64,000 nt of DNA. Origin: Streptomyces griseoluteus. Its GTDB lineage: Bacteria; Actinomycetota; Actinomycetes; Streptomycetales; Streptomycetaceae. Under the pieces are notes generated by a model. It saw nothing but the letters and a program-made list of their open reading frames with translations. It ran no database searches and had not been told where the DNA came from. The DNA lies in contig JOBE01000038.1 of NCBI GenBank assembly GCA_000717735.1, positions 1 to 64,000 of the forward strand, given 5' to 3'. The position numbers and the translations under genes were made by a program. Below are positions 45,795 to 56,298 of the stretch, piece after piece (the stretch's first letter is position 1; every line of letters starts with the position of its first letter).

Positions 45795-46045
45795 CCAACG
45801 CCCACTGGTTCAAGAGCTCCTACAGCAACGGCCAGGGCGGCGACTGCGTCGAAGTCTCGTACGACTTCACCGGTTCCGCCTGGCGCAAGAGCAGCTACAG
45901 CGACGGCGACGGCGGCAACTGCGTCGAGGTCCTCGACGACGTCCCCGGTGTCGTGCCCGTCCGGGACAGCAAGAACCCCACCGGCCCCGTCCTGATCGTC
46001 CCCGCCGCCGCCTGGTCCGCCTTCGTCGCCGGCATCGCCGGGTGA
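45776..46045 (+). CDS. DUF397 protein, two tandem motifs
   Basis: 89 residues. Two copies of the DUF397 core appear: WFKSSYSNGQGGDCVEV and WRKSSYSDGDGGNCVEV, followed by the usual VRDSKNPTGPVLIVPAAAWSAFV. DUF397 proteins are small partners of XRE/DUF5753 regulators (BldB/WhiJ surroundings), thought to counter or modulate them. The gene overlaps the regulator by 19 bases. Having two cores in one protein points to an internal duplication. Confidence 0.92.
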   Translation: MRSYDLTNAHWFKSSYSNGQGGDCVEVSYDFTGSAWRKSSYSDGDGGNCVEVLDDVPGVVPVRDSKNPTGPVLIVPAAAWSAFVAGIAG

Positions 46046-46089
46046 CGAAGGGCTGACGGGGGCGGCGGGCCGGTCGTACGATCCCGGCC

Positions 46090-46905
46090 ATGTCGACCAC
46101 TTCCCCGATACCCCGCCTCCAGGGGCCCGAAGGCACCTTCCTGCGGGCCGAGGGCCAGGCTCTGATCCTGCGCCGCCCCCGCGAGGAGATGCACATCCCG
46201 CTGAGGGCGATCGAGCGCGTCCGGGCCGAGGGGCGGGCCGTCGCCGTCGAGCTGACGGCCCCGGCGGGGACGACGCCGAGCGTGCAGCGCTTCGAGGGCG
46301 TGGACGAGGCCGCCGCCGTCGCGTTCGCCGAGGCCGTGAACGAGGCTCTGCCGACGGAGGGGAAGTTCGCCGACGGCGCGGAGCACCTCGCGGGCGACCG
46401 CCTGGGCGGTGACCCGCACACCACGAAGGCGCTGCGCGCGCTCAAGCGGTGGACGCTGTACGGCGCCCTCGCGGTCGTCGCCCTGTGCGTGCTCGTGATC
46501 GTCACCGGGCACGCGGGCGCCATCATCCTGATCATCCCGTTCGGGTTCATGGGGCTCGGGTTCCTGGCGGGCGGCTCGGCGGTGGCGTACTTCCCCTACC
46601 GGGAGTGGCACATGCGCAAGCACGGCGTCACGGTCGTCGCCGAGCGGATCATGGGCGAGCCGGGCCTGTTCGGCTACATGGACCCCACCGGACTGCGGCG
46701 CAACGTGAACTCGACCGCCGCCGCGTGGACGATCAAAGTCGCTTACGATCCGGAGGACCCGGGACGGGTGACCACCCTCGGGAAGCGGCCCTGGCTGCGC
46801 TTCGACGGCATCCTGGCGGCGCTCGGCATCGGCATCGGCCTGCTCTTCACCGCCGGGGTGATCGCGCTCGTCGTGACCAGCCTCCTCGGCATCGGTGATT
46901 TCTGA
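46090..46905 (+). CDS. Hypothetical membrane protein with PH-like N-terminus
   Basis: 271 residues. A soluble N-terminal domain (ALILRRPREEMHIPLRAIERVRAEGRAVAVEL) resembles a bacterial PH domain. Two or three membrane helices follow near 125-170 (YGALAVVALCVLVIVTG, GFMGLGFLAGG), and one near the C-terminus (IGLLFTAGVIALVVTSLL). No catalytic motif. Location in the membrane is likely; role unknown. No operon partner: 44 bases from the DUF397 gene. Confidence 0.75.
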   Translation: MSTTSPIPRLQGPEGTFLRAEGQALILRRPREEMHIPLRAIERVRAEGRAVAVELTAPAGTTPSVQRFEGVDEAAAVAFAEAVNEALPTEGKFADGAEHLAGDRLGGDPHTTKALRALKRWTLYGALAVVALCVLVIVTGHAGAIILIIPFGFMGLGFLAGGSAVAYFPYREWHMRKHGVTVVAERIMGEPGLFGYMDPTGLRRNVNSTAAAWTIKVAYDPEDPGRVTTLGKRPWLRFDGILAALGIGIGLLFTAGVIALVVTSLLGIGDF

Positions 46906-46919
46906 GGGTCGACACCGTG

Positions 46920-46957
46920 ACTTATGGAAGTCATAAGTTCGCCTTATGAGTCCATAG
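46920..46957. repeat. Palindrome and related partial copy upstream of ferredoxin reductase gene
   Basis: ACTTATG-GAAGT-CATAAGT (46920-46938) is a perfect seven-base dyad; CTTATGAGTCCATAG (46943-46957) is a shortened, imperfect copy. They lie 95-130 bases before the reductase start in an AT-rich patch. An operator pair is plausible. Confidence 0.5.
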
Positions 46958-46992
46958 ACCGGGGGCGGGTACCGATCCATACCAGGGGTTAT

Positions 46993-47006
46993 TTAGGGTG
47001 GCCTAA
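46993..47006. promoter_or_regulatory. Partial iron-box-like sequence
   Basis: TTAGGGTGGCCTAA matches 11 of 14 bases of the downstream part of the DmdR/IdeR iron box TTAGGTTAGGCTAACCTAA, but the upstream TTAGG is missing (12 of 19 overall). Listed as a weak candidate only. Confidence 0.25.
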
Positions 47007-47052
47007 GTGTCGGCGGCCTCGCCGCCATGTCGCTTGCGAAGGGAAACCCGTC

Positions 47053-48423
47053 ATGCCCCGCCCCCTCCGGGTCGCGATCGTCGGCGCCGGCCCCGCCGGA
47101 ATCTACGCCGCCGATGCGCTGCTGAAGTCCGAGGCCGCCGCCGAGCCGGGTGTGTCCATCGACCTCTTCGAGCGGATGCCCGCCCCCTTCGGCCTCATCC
47201 GCTACGGCGTCGCCCCCGACCACCCGCGCATCAAGGGCATCGTCAAGGCCCTCCACCAGGTCCTCGACAAGCCGCAGGTCCGCCTGTTCGGCAACGTCGA
47301 CTACGGCACCGACGTCCACCTGGACGACCTGCGCGCCTTCTACGACGCCGTGGTCTTCTCGACCGGTGCCATGGCCGACCGCCCGCTGGACATCCCGGGC
47401 GTCGAGCTCGACGGTTCGTACGGCGCCGCCGACTTCGCCTCCTGGTACGACGGCCACCCGGACGTCCCGCGCACCTGGCCGCTCGAAGCGGAGAAGGTCG
47501 CCGTCCTCGGCGTCGGCAACGTGGCCCTCGACATCGCCCGCATCCTCGCCAAGACCGGCGACGAGCTGCTGCCGACCGAGATCCCGGCGAACGTCTACGA
47601 CGGCCTCAAGGCCAACAAAGCCCTGGAGATCCACGTCTTCGGCCGCCGTGGCCCGGCCCAGGCGAAGTTCAGCCCCATGGAGCTGCGCGAGCTGGACCAC
47701 TCCCCCACCATCGAGGTCATCGTCAACCCCGAGGACATCGACTACGACGACGGCTCGATCGCCGAGCGCCGCAAGAACAAGCAGACCGACATGGTCGCCA
47801 AGACCCTGGAGAACTGGGCGATCCGCGACATCGGCGACCGCCCGCACAAGCTCTTCCTGCACTTCTTCGAGTCGCCCGTCGAGATCCTCGGCGAGGACGG
47901 CAAGGTCGTCGGCCTGCGCACCGAGCGCACCGAGCTGGACGGCACCGGGAACGTCAAGGGCACCGGCGCCACCACCGACTGGGACGTCCAGGCCGTCTAC
48001 CGCGCCGTCGGCTACCTCTCCGACGAGCTGCCCAAGCTCCCCTGGGACGCCGTCTCCGGCACCGTCCCGGACGAGGGCGGTCGCGTGATCGAGGAGGGTG
48101 GCGCGCACATGGCCTCCACGTACTGCACCGGCTGGATCCGGCGCGGCCCGGTCGGCCTCATCGGCCACACCAAGGGCGACGCCAACGAGACCGTCGCGAA
48201 CCTCCTGGACGACTTCGCGAACGGCCGTCTGCTGACGCCCGAGTCCCCGGAGACGGACGCGGTCGTGTCCTTCCTGGAGGGCAAGGGCATCACGTACACG
48301 ACGTGGGAGGGCTGGTACGCCCTGGACGCCGCCGAGAAGGCGCTCGGCGAGCCGCAGGGCCGCGAGCGCGTGAAGATCGTCGAGCGCGAGGACATGCTGC
48401 GCGCGAGCGGCGCGATCCAGTAG
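47053..48423 (+). CDS. fprA: Ferredoxin-NADP reductase, FprA / adrenodoxin reductase-like
   Basis: 456 residues. FAD-binding VAIVGAGPAGIYAADALL, substrate-contact FGLIRYGVAPDHPRIK, the NADP fold VAVLGVGNVALDIARIL, and VFGRRGPAQAKFS for NADP binding, typical of the adrenodoxin-reductase-like FprA of actinobacteria, which passes electrons from NADPH to ferredoxins for cytochromes P450 and other enzymes. ATG 47053 has AGGGAAA upstream. The 147-base leader contains two palindromes and a partial iron-box-like sequence. Cytoplasmic. Confidence 0.92.
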   Translation: MPRPLRVAIVGAGPAGIYAADALLKSEAAAEPGVSIDLFERMPAPFGLIRYGVAPDHPRIKGIVKALHQVLDKPQVRLFGNVDYGTDVHLDDLRAFYDAVVFSTGAMADRPLDIPGVELDGSYGAADFASWYDGHPDVPRTWPLEAEKVAVLGVGNVALDIARILAKTGDELLPTEIPANVYDGLKANKALEIHVFGRRGPAQAKFSPMELRELDHSPTIEVIVNPEDIDYDDGSIAERRKNKQTDMVAKTLENWAIRDIGDRPHKLFLHFFESPVEILGEDGKVVGLRTERTELDGTGNVKGTGATTDWDVQAVYRAVGYLSDELPKLPWDAVSGTVPDEGGRVIEEGGAHMASTYCTGWIRRGPVGLIGHTKGDANETVANLLDDFANGRLLTPESPETDAVVSFLEGKGITYTTWEGWYALDAAEKALGEPQGRERVKIVEREDMLRASGAIQ

Positions 48424-48492
48424 CGGACGCGCGGCGGGCCCTCACCCCTCCCCGGACCTATTCTGAAAGGGCCGGGAAAGGGGTGAGCGGCC

Positions 48493-50235
48493 ATGTCCGC
48501 ACCCACCACGATCGATCCTGTCGAGCGAGCCAGGGACGCGGCGGCCCGTGAGTCCTGGGCCGAGGCGTACGCGCTCCTCCACGCCCACGACCGGCACCCG
48601 TCGCGCGGCCTGACCGCCGACGACCTGTCCGTGCTCGCCGACGCCGCCTGGTGGTCGGGGCACGTCGACGAGTCCGTCACCGCCCGGCTCAGGGCGCACG
48701 CCGCCTACCTCGCGGCCGACGACCACCGGGGCGCCGGGCTCGCCGCCTGGTGGCTGCACTACGAGTACCTGGGCCTCGGGCGTCCCGCGGCGGCGGCCGG
48801 CTGGCTCCACCGGGCCCGGCACCACCTGGAAGGCCTTCCGGACTGCCCGGAGCAGTGCTTCCTGGCCTGGAGCGACGCCGAGGAGGCCCAGGCACACGGC
48901 GACCACGAGGCCGCCCTCGCCGCCGCCCGCCGGATGACCGGCCTCGCCCTCGACTCCGGCAGCCCCGACCTCCTCGCCCTCAGCCGCCAGGCCGAGTCCC
49001 GCGTCCTCCTCGCGGCGGGCCGCAGGACCGAGGCCCTCGCCCTCCTCGACGACGCGATGTGCGCGGTGTCGGCGGACGAGCTGAGCGGCGTGTTCACGGG
49101 CTGGCTGTTCTGCCTGGCCCTGACCCAGTGCATGGAGGCGGCCGACTTCGGCCGGGCGGTGGAGTGGACGAACGCGGCGATGGAGTGGTGCGCCCCGCCC
49201 TGGTCGGGCCACCCGCCGGAGGACGACCGGGGAGCCCGTACGGAAACGGCCGACGCGCCCGCCCCCACGCCGCTGCCCATGAGCGTGCCCTCCGGCGAGA
49301 ATCCGTTCCGTGGCGTCTGCCGGGTCCACCGGGTCGAGGTCCTCGACCTCCTGGGCGCCTGGGCGCTCGCCGAGGCGGAGGCCCGGCAGGCCTGCCGTGA
49401 GGTGCCGGTGGACTGCCTGGAGTCGGCCGCCGCCGCCTACTACGCCGCCGGTGACGTCCAGCGGCGCCAGGGCCGCCTGGACGAGGCCGGCGTGTCGTAC
49501 GGGCACGCCCACGAGCTGGGCAGGATCCCGCAGCCGGGCCTCGCGCTGCTGCGGCTCGCGCAGGGCCGCGCCGACGCGGCGGTGGCGGGCATCGACCTGG
49601 CCCTGGCCTGCCGGGGCGAAACCGACCACGACGTCCTGGGCCTGGCCCGGCTGCTCGCCGCCCGTACGGAGGTGGCCCTCGCCGTCCGGGACGTGTCCGG
49701 TGCGGCGGAAGCCGCGGCGGACCTCGACGCCCTGGCCGGGGACGTACCGCTGCTGCGCGCCCTGGCCGACACGGCGCTCGGCTCGGTGGCCCTGGCCCGG
49801 CGGACCGCCGACGCGCTGCCGCCGCTGCGGCGGGCGCTCGCCGGCTGGCTGGAGCTCCGGGTGCCGTACGAGGCCGCGCAGGTACGGATGCTGCTCGCGG
49901 CGGCCGACCGGGCGGCGGGCGACGAGGAGGCGGCCCGCCTCGAACTGGGCACCGCACGGGCCGTGTTCGAGCGGCTCGGGGCCGTACCGGACGCCCGGCG
50001 CGCGGCGGCGCTGCTCTCGGCGGGGGCGCGGCGGCGGCTGCCCGGCGGGCTCACGGCGCGGGAGGCGGAGGTGCTGCGGCTCGTCGCGGCGGGCGGGACG
50101 AACAAGGACATCGCCCGCGCCCTGGTGATCAGCGAGCACACGGTCGCCCGGCACCTGAACAACATCTTCGCCAAGCTGGGCGTCGGCTCGCGCGCCGCCG
50201 CCACGGCCTACGCGTACGCCCACGGTCTGGTCTGA
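48493..50235 (+). CDS. LuxR-type transcriptional regulator with long tetratricopeptide-like region
   Basis: 580 residues. The C-terminal LuxR helix-turn-helix is complete ([46 protein letters not shown]). The preceding 500 residues are all-helical, with [12 protein letters not shown] and [13 protein letters not shown] repeats, and lack the P-loop of LAL regulators; residue stretches resemble tetratricopeptide-like repeats. It is 31 bases before the FAD oxidase gene's upstream region and in the same direction; that gene is a likely target. Signal unknown. Confidence 0.85.
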   Translation: MSAPTTIDPVERARDAAARESWAEAYALLHAHDRHPSRGLTADDLSVLADAAWWSGHVDESVTARLRAHAAYLAADDHRGAGLAAWWLHYEYLGLGRPAAAAGWLHRARHHLEGLPDCPEQCFLAWSDAEEAQAHGDHEAALAAARRMTGLALDSGSPDLLALSRQAESRVLLAAGRRTEALALLDDAMCAVSADELSGVFTGWLFCLALTQCMEAADFGRAVEWTNAAMEWCAPPWSGHPPEDDRGARTETADAPAPTPLPMSVPSGENPFRGVCRVHRVEVLDLLGAWALAEAEARQACREVPVDCLESAAAAYYAAGDVQRRQGRLDEAGVSYGHAHELGRIPQPGLALLRLAQGRADAAVAGIDLALACRGETDHDVLGLARLLAARTEVALAVRDVSGAAEAAADLDALAGDVPLLRALADTALGSVALARRTADALPPLRRALAGWLELRVPYEAAQVRMLLAAADRAAGDEEAARLELGTARAVFERLGAVPDARRAAALLSAGARRRLPGGLTAREAEVLRLVAAGGTNKDIARALVISEHTVARHLNNIFAKLGVGSRAAATAYAYAHGLV

Positions 50236-50313
50236 ACGGCCCATACGGGACCGTCGCCGGCATGGGTGGTTCGGGCGATGCGGTCGCCGGGCCCCGGGGG
50301 CTACACCGGAGAC

Positions 50314-51684
50314 ATGACCACCATCACCGATCCCCTGGACACGCTTCGCGGTGCCGTGCGCGGCACCGTCGTGACCCGTGGCGACCCGTCGTACGACGTG
50401 TCCCGCCGGGTCTACAACGCCCTGCACGACCGTCGCCCCGCCGTCGTCGTCCACGCCGTGGACACCGCTGACGTGATCGCGGCGGTGCTCCACGCCCGGG
50501 AGCACGACCTGCCGCTCGCCGTGCGCGGCGGCTCCCACTCGGTGGCCGGGTTCGGCACCGTCGACGACGGGCTCGTCGTCGACCTGTCCCGGATGCGGGG
50601 TGTCCGGGTGGACCCCGAGGCCCGTACGGCGCGGGCGGAGGGCGGCGCCACCTGGGGCGACTTCGACCACGCCACCCACGCCTTCGGGCTGGCCACCACC
50701 GGCGGGGTGATCTCCACGACCGGCGTCGGCGGTCTGACGCTCGGCGGCGGCATGGGTCACCTGGCCCGCCGCTGCGGCCTGAGCTGCGACAACCTGGTCG
50801 CGGCGGACGTGGTGACCGCCGAGGGCGCCCTCGTCTCCTGTGACGCCGAGCGGCATCCGGACCTGTTCTGGGCGCTGCGGGGCGGCGGCGGCAACTTCGG
50901 GGTCGCCACCTCGCTCGCGTACCGGCTCCACCCGGTCTCGGACGTCTTCGGCGGCCTGACGTGCTACCCGCTCGACGGGGACATGGTCCGTGCGTGGGCG
51001 GACCTGATCGCGGACTCCCCCGAGGAGCTGAACGTGATCCTGGTCCTGGCGCTCGGCCCGGAGGAACCGTTCCTGCCGGAGCGCTGGCACGGCCGTCCGA
51101 TCTGCGCCGCGTTCACCTGCCACAGCGGTCCGTCGTCGGAGGACGCCAAGGTCCTGGCCCGCCTGGACGGTCTCGGCCCGGTGATCGGCCGGTTCATGGA
51201 ACGCATGCCGTACCCGGTCGTCAACACCCTCTTCGACGAGCAGCTGCCGCCGGGGCTCTTCCACTACTGGAAGGGCAACTTCAGCCGCGAGATGTCGGAC
51301 GGGGCCATCGCGGCCCACATGGAGTACGGCGCGACCATGCCGTCCCTGGAGTCGGACACGGCGATCTTCCCCATCGACGGGGCCTGCCACCGGGTGGGCG
51401 CGGAGGACACCGCGTTCGCCTACCGGGACGCCGTCTTCTCGCACTCCTTCGGCGGCACCTGGACCGACGCGGCGGACACGGAGCGGAACATCGCCTGGAC
51501 CCGCGCCTACGACAGGGCCCTGCGCCCGCACACCCAGGAGGGCGGGTACGTGAACTTCATGGACACCGACGACCAGGACCGGGTGCGGGCCAACTACCGT
51601 CAGAACTTCGACCGGCTTCGCACGGTCAAGCGCCGGTACGACCCCGGGAACGTGTTCCGGCTCAACCAGAACATCGTTCCGTAG
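50314..51684 (+). CDS. FAD-linked oxidase, berberine-bridge-enzyme-like
   Basis: 456 residues. The FAD-binding PCMH domain has PLAVRGGSHSVAGFGT with the histidine for 8-alpha FAD linkage, and TTGVGGLTLGGGMGHLARRCGLSCDN. In bicovalent members a cysteine precedes this glycine loop; here it is GVISTTGVGG, so only single covalent attachment is expected. The C-terminal BBE motif is RVRANYRQNFDRLRTVKRRYDPGNVFRLNQNI. Oxidises an unknown alcohol, sugar or secondary metabolite. GGAG precedes ATG 50314. Follows a LuxR gene. Confidence 0.9.
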   Translation: MTTITDPLDTLRGAVRGTVVTRGDPSYDVSRRVYNALHDRRPAVVVHAVDTADVIAAVLHAREHDLPLAVRGGSHSVAGFGTVDDGLVVDLSRMRGVRVDPEARTARAEGGATWGDFDHATHAFGLATTGGVISTTGVGGLTLGGGMGHLARRCGLSCDNLVAADVVTAEGALVSCDAERHPDLFWALRGGGGNFGVATSLAYRLHPVSDVFGGLTCYPLDGDMVRAWADLIADSPEELNVILVLALGPEEPFLPERWHGRPICAAFTCHSGPSSEDAKVLARLDGLGPVIGRFMERMPYPVVNTLFDEQLPPGLFHYWKGNFSREMSDGAIAAHMEYGATMPSLESDTAIFPIDGACHRVGAEDTAFAYRDAVFSHSFGGTWTDAADTERNIAWTRAYDRALRPHTQEGGYVNFMDTDDQDRVRANYRQNFDRLRTVKRRYDPGNVFRLNQNIVP

Positions 51685-51693
51685 GAGTCCCGT

Positions 51694-52386
51694 CTACGGC
51701 ACGGTCCTCGCCGAGGCGAGCAGCCGGATGGTGTCGTCGGGAGCGAGCGCGAGCGCGTTCCCGACGGTGCCGAGGACCTCCTGCTCGGCCGGGCTGTAGG
51801 TCCCGTCGGCGAGGGCGATCCGGGCGGCCTGGAGCAGGATCGACTCCCGCCCGGCGGGCGCCAGGTGCGGGGTGAGCGGCTCCAGGGCCTCGTGCAGCTC
51901 GATCGCGAGGAGCGCCCCCTCGGGGTTCACCTCGGGCATGAAGCGTCCGGTGTCGGCCTCCAGGGCCTCGACGAGGTCGACGAGCTGGACGGCCGTGCAC
52001 TCGGCGAAGCCGGCGGACCTGACCGCGCTGACGGCCCGGTCGAGGACCGCGCGGGAGTCGGTGCCGCCGGCCGCGAGCACGGCCAGGGCGACGGTGTGCA
52101 CGGCGTCCCGCAGCATCGCCGAGAAACGGCCGGTCGTGGGGCGGTCGAGGACCTCCGTGCCGAAGTGCGTGTGACAGGCCGCGCACTCGACGACGGGGCC
52201 CGTACAGCCGCGGGGCAGGACCGGGACGCCCAGGACGGCGAACCTGCGGCGGCCGGTGCGCCGCCGGTAGTTGCGGTCGCCCCCGCACTCCTCGCAGAAG
52301 AACTCGCCGTCTCCCACGGTGTTCCAGGAGGTACGGATTCCGCAGACGCCCACCTTCGCGCCACGTGAATTCCGGGCAGACGGCAT
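51694..52386 (-). CDS. TerB-like protein with N-terminal zinc ribbon
   Basis: 230 residues. The first 75 contain zinc-ribbon pairs (FFCEECGGDRNYRRR and VVECAACHTHFG); the remaining 150 form a helical TerB-like domain (LVEALEADTGRFMPEVNPEGALLAIELHEAL; ILLQAARIALADGTYSPAEQEVLG). TerB domains occur in tellurite-resistance and stress systems, but no other ter gene is nearby, so function is open. GAGGAGG precedes the ATG at 52386 by five bases. Confidence 0.85.
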   Translation of the reverse strand: MPSARNSRGAKVGVCGIRTSWNTVGDGEFFCEECGGDRNYRRRTGRRRFAVLGVPVLPRGCTGPVVECAACHTHFGTEVLDRPTTGRFSAMLRDAVHTVALAVLAAGGTDSRAVLDRAVSAVRSAGFAECTAVQLVDLVEALEADTGRFMPEVNPEGALLAIELHEALEPLTPHLAPAGRESILLQAARIALADGTYSPAEQEVLGTVGNALALAPDDTIRLLASARTVP

Positions 52387-52517
52387 ACGCACCTCCTCAA
52401 CGGCCCGGCTGCGCTGCCGGCGTTGGCGTGATGTTAGCCACATCCTTGATGTGGCGTCAGCACCTCGTCACGACTTCGGTGGGGAGTTGGCCGAGACATG
52501 CCATCGCCCGGCGGCCC

Positions 52518-52680
52518 TCAGGAAGCGCGGCGGCGACGCTTTGCGAAGGCCAGGAACCCTCCGCCGACGAGGACGGCCGCCACGGCGGCACCGATCGCGC
52601 CGGGGCCCGATGGCCGAACCGGTCGTCGCGAGATCACCCTCCGGGGTGGCGGACCGGACGCACACGCGGCTGCCCCGCAC
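52518..52680 (-). pseudogene. Relic of an LAXTG sortase-anchored protein, frameshifted
   Basis: In one minus-strand frame LATTG is encoded (EGDLATTGSA, 52618-52632). The adjacent frame carries on with GAIGAAVAAVLVGGG, FLAF and the basic tail AKRRRRAS before a stop at 52518. Together these are a class E sortase LAXTG motif, membrane helix and charged tail, out of register by one base. Only about 16 residues precede the motif, so the secreted part is gone. A sequencing error is the alternative for the shift, but not for the missing 5' part. Confidence 0.55.
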
Positions 52681-52703
52681 CTCACGGGGAGGTACGGGGC
52701 AGC
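52669..52703. terminator. leuA terminator
   Basis: GCTGCCCCGCACCTC (52669-52683) and GAGGTACGGGGCAGC (52689-52703) pair at 14 of 15 positions over a five-base loop, 15 bases after the leuA stop on the minus strand. Confidence 0.8.
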
Positions 52704-52717
52704 GGCTGCCGAGCGGG

Positions 52718-54627
<1,910 letters not shown>

Positions 54628-54649
54628 GATGTGCCGCAGCCTAGCCCAG

Positions 54650-54670
54650 GGACGTCGGAGGCCGACGTCC
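54650..54670. promoter_or_regulatory. 21-bp palindrome at leuA promoter
   Basis: GGACGTCGG-AGG-CCGACGTCC is a perfect nine-base dyad with a three-base spacer. It covers the -35 region in front of the TAGGCT hexamer, suggesting a repressor operator in addition to attenuation. It may alternatively terminate transcription from elsewhere. Confidence 0.5.
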
Positions 54671-54786
54671 TGTTCCAGTATGCGGGACGGCTCGCGCGTC
54701 AAGGCTGATCAGTGACGGATCACTCCATTTCGCCAATCCTCGTCGCATCTCGTGACAGTGACCTCACGCAGTGCCACATTGCGGGG

Positions 54787-55839
54787 ATGACTCCCCACAC
54801 GCATGCCTTCTGCTCGATCGTCCCCCCGCACCTCCTGGAGCACCTGGCGCACTCCTCGAACCCGGCCGTCGCCGCAGCCGCCCGGCGCACCCTGATCGCG
54901 GACGCCTCCGCCCGCACCTTCCGGGTGCTGCCGCTGCCCGGCACGGCGCCCACGCTCGCCCCCGCCGAGGCCGGCCGTCCGCACCGCACCGTCTACGACT
55001 GCCGGCAGGGGACCGACCTGCCCGGCGAGCGGGTCCGCGCCGAGGGCGAGGAGGCGACCCCGGACGCCACCGTGAACCGGGCGTACGCGGGCCTCGGCGC
55101 CACCTTCGACCTCTTCATGAACGTCTTCGGACACGACTCGATCGACGGCGCGGGGCTGCCTCTGCACGCCTCCGTCCACTACGACGAGAACTACGGCAAC
55201 GCCTTCTGGAACGGCGAGCAGATGGTGTTCGGCGACGGCGACGACGAGATCTTCCTCGACTTCACCCTGCCCGTGGACGTCATCGGCCACGAGCTGGCCC
55301 ACGGCTTCACCCAGTACTCGGCGAACCTGGAGTACTTCAGCCAGTCCGGCGCCCTCAACGAGTCCGTCTCCGACGTCTTCGGCTCCCTGGTCAAGCAGTA
55401 CGCGCACGGCCAGAGCGCCGAGCAGGCCGACTGGCTCATCGGCGAGGGCCTCTTCCACCCGAACGTGCAGGGCACGGCGCTGCGCTCCATGAAGGCCCCG
55501 GGCACCGCGTACGACGACGACGTCCTCGGCAAGGACCCGCAGCCCGGCCACATGGACGACTACGTCCGCACCGGCCGCGACAACGGCGGGGTGCACATCA
55601 ACTCCGGCATCCCCAACCACGCCTTCTACCTGGCCGCGACCGAGCTCGGCGGCAACGCCTGGGACCGGGCCGGGCAGATCTGGTACGACGTGATGACCGG
55701 CGGGACGCTCACGCCCGAGGCCCGCTTCTCCGAGTTCGCGGCGGCCACGGTGGCGGCGGCGCGGGCCCGGTACGGCGACGGGGAGGAGATCCAGGCCGTC
55801 CTGAAGGCCTGGGCGGCGGTCGGCGTGCCGACCGACTGA
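54787..55839 (+). CDS. Protealysin-like M4 family metallopeptidase
   Basis: 350 residues without a signal peptide. The short N-terminal propeptide carries CSIVPPHLLEHLA, the PPL-type motif of protealysin-like proteases. Catalytic domain: HELAHGFTQYS (zinc-ligand histidines and catalytic Glu, near 168), the third ligand and Asp in GALNESVSDVFG, and the second histidine GGVHINSGIPNHAFY. Predicted to be activated by self-cleavage of the propeptide and to act inside or be released by other means. A gene for its emfourin-type inhibitor follows. ATG 54787 has GGGG shortly before. Confidence 0.93.
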   Translation: MTPHTHAFCSIVPPHLLEHLAHSSNPAVAAAARRTLIADASARTFRVLPLPGTAPTLAPAEAGRPHRTVYDCRQGTDLPGERVRAEGEEATPDATVNRAYAGLGATFDLFMNVFGHDSIDGAGLPLHASVHYDENYGNAFWNGEQMVFGDGDDEIFLDFTLPVDVIGHELAHGFTQYSANLEYFSQSGALNESVSDVFGSLVKQYAHGQSAEQADWLIGEGLFHPNVQGTALRSMKAPGTAYDDDVLGKDPQPGHMDDYVRTGRDNGGVHINSGIPNHAFYLAATELGGNAWDRAGQIWYDVMTGGTLTPEARFSEFAAATVAAARARYGDGEEIQAVLKAWAAVGVPTD

Positions 55840-55871
55840 CCCGACGCGCCGGACCCTGGTAGACAGGTCCC

Positions 55872-56135
55872 ATGCGGATTCGAGTGCGGCGCACGGGCGG
55901 TTTCGCGGGCATCGAGCGGTCGGCGGAGGTGGACACCTCGGGCCTGCCCGATGCCGGCGACTGGCAGGCCCTCGCCGGGCGGGTCCTCGACGGGGGCAGC
56001 GACGAGAGCCGGGGCGTACCGGACGGCTTCGCGTACGAGATCACGATCGACGACCGTACGATCCGCTGCTGCGACCCCCGCCTCTCGGACGCCCAGAGGA
56101 CCCTCATCGCGAGGGTCCTCAAGGAAGGCGCGTAG
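55872..56135 (+). CDS. Emfourin-like proteinase inhibitor (M4 protease partner)
   Basis: 87 residues, MRIRVRRTGGFAGIERSAEVDTSGLPDAGDWQ, then FAYEITIDDRTIRCCDPRLSDAQRTLIARVLKEG. It matches the emfourin family, established as slow tight-binding inhibitors of protealysin-like M4 proteases and encoded beside them. Located 32 bases after the protease gene. The tandem Cys-Cys is unusual. Binding the active enzyme inside the cell would be its role. Confidence 0.88.
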   Translation: MRIRVRRTGGFAGIERSAEVDTSGLPDAGDWQALAGRVLDGGSDESRGVPDGFAYEITIDDRTIRCCDPRLSDAQRTLIARVLKEGA

Positions 56136-56169
56136 ACGGGCTAGCGGGACGCCCGGCGCCAGGGCTGCT

Positions 56170-56200
56170 CTAGAAGCCCAGCTTCCGCGGCTGCTTCGGG
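56170..56200. repeat. Partial duplicate of the era 3' end
   Basis: This 31-base stretch agrees at 28 positions with era codons and stop at 56299-56329. On the minus strand it would read PKQPRKLGF then stop, against DPKQLRKLGF in Era. It lies 129 bases beyond the era stop, with GC-rich small stems between. Confidence 0.75.
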
Positions 56201-56298
56201 GCCTCTTCTGTTTGCCGCCCTCGCACCGCTCGGCCCCGAGGGGCCTCACGGGCTTCGCGCGGCTGCGCCGGCCTCCGGCCGGACGGTGGGGGGTTGGG

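Noticed and set aside
46993..47006. Full DmdR/IdeR iron box before fprA
   Set aside because: Only 12 of 19 consensus bases match, with the upstream half lost; kept as a weak candidate and not called as a functional site.
55626..56249. Long minus-strand open frame across the M4 protease 3' end and emfourin gene
   Set aside because: A high-GC shadow frame: its protein has no recognisable domain and overlaps two well-supported genes on the other strand.
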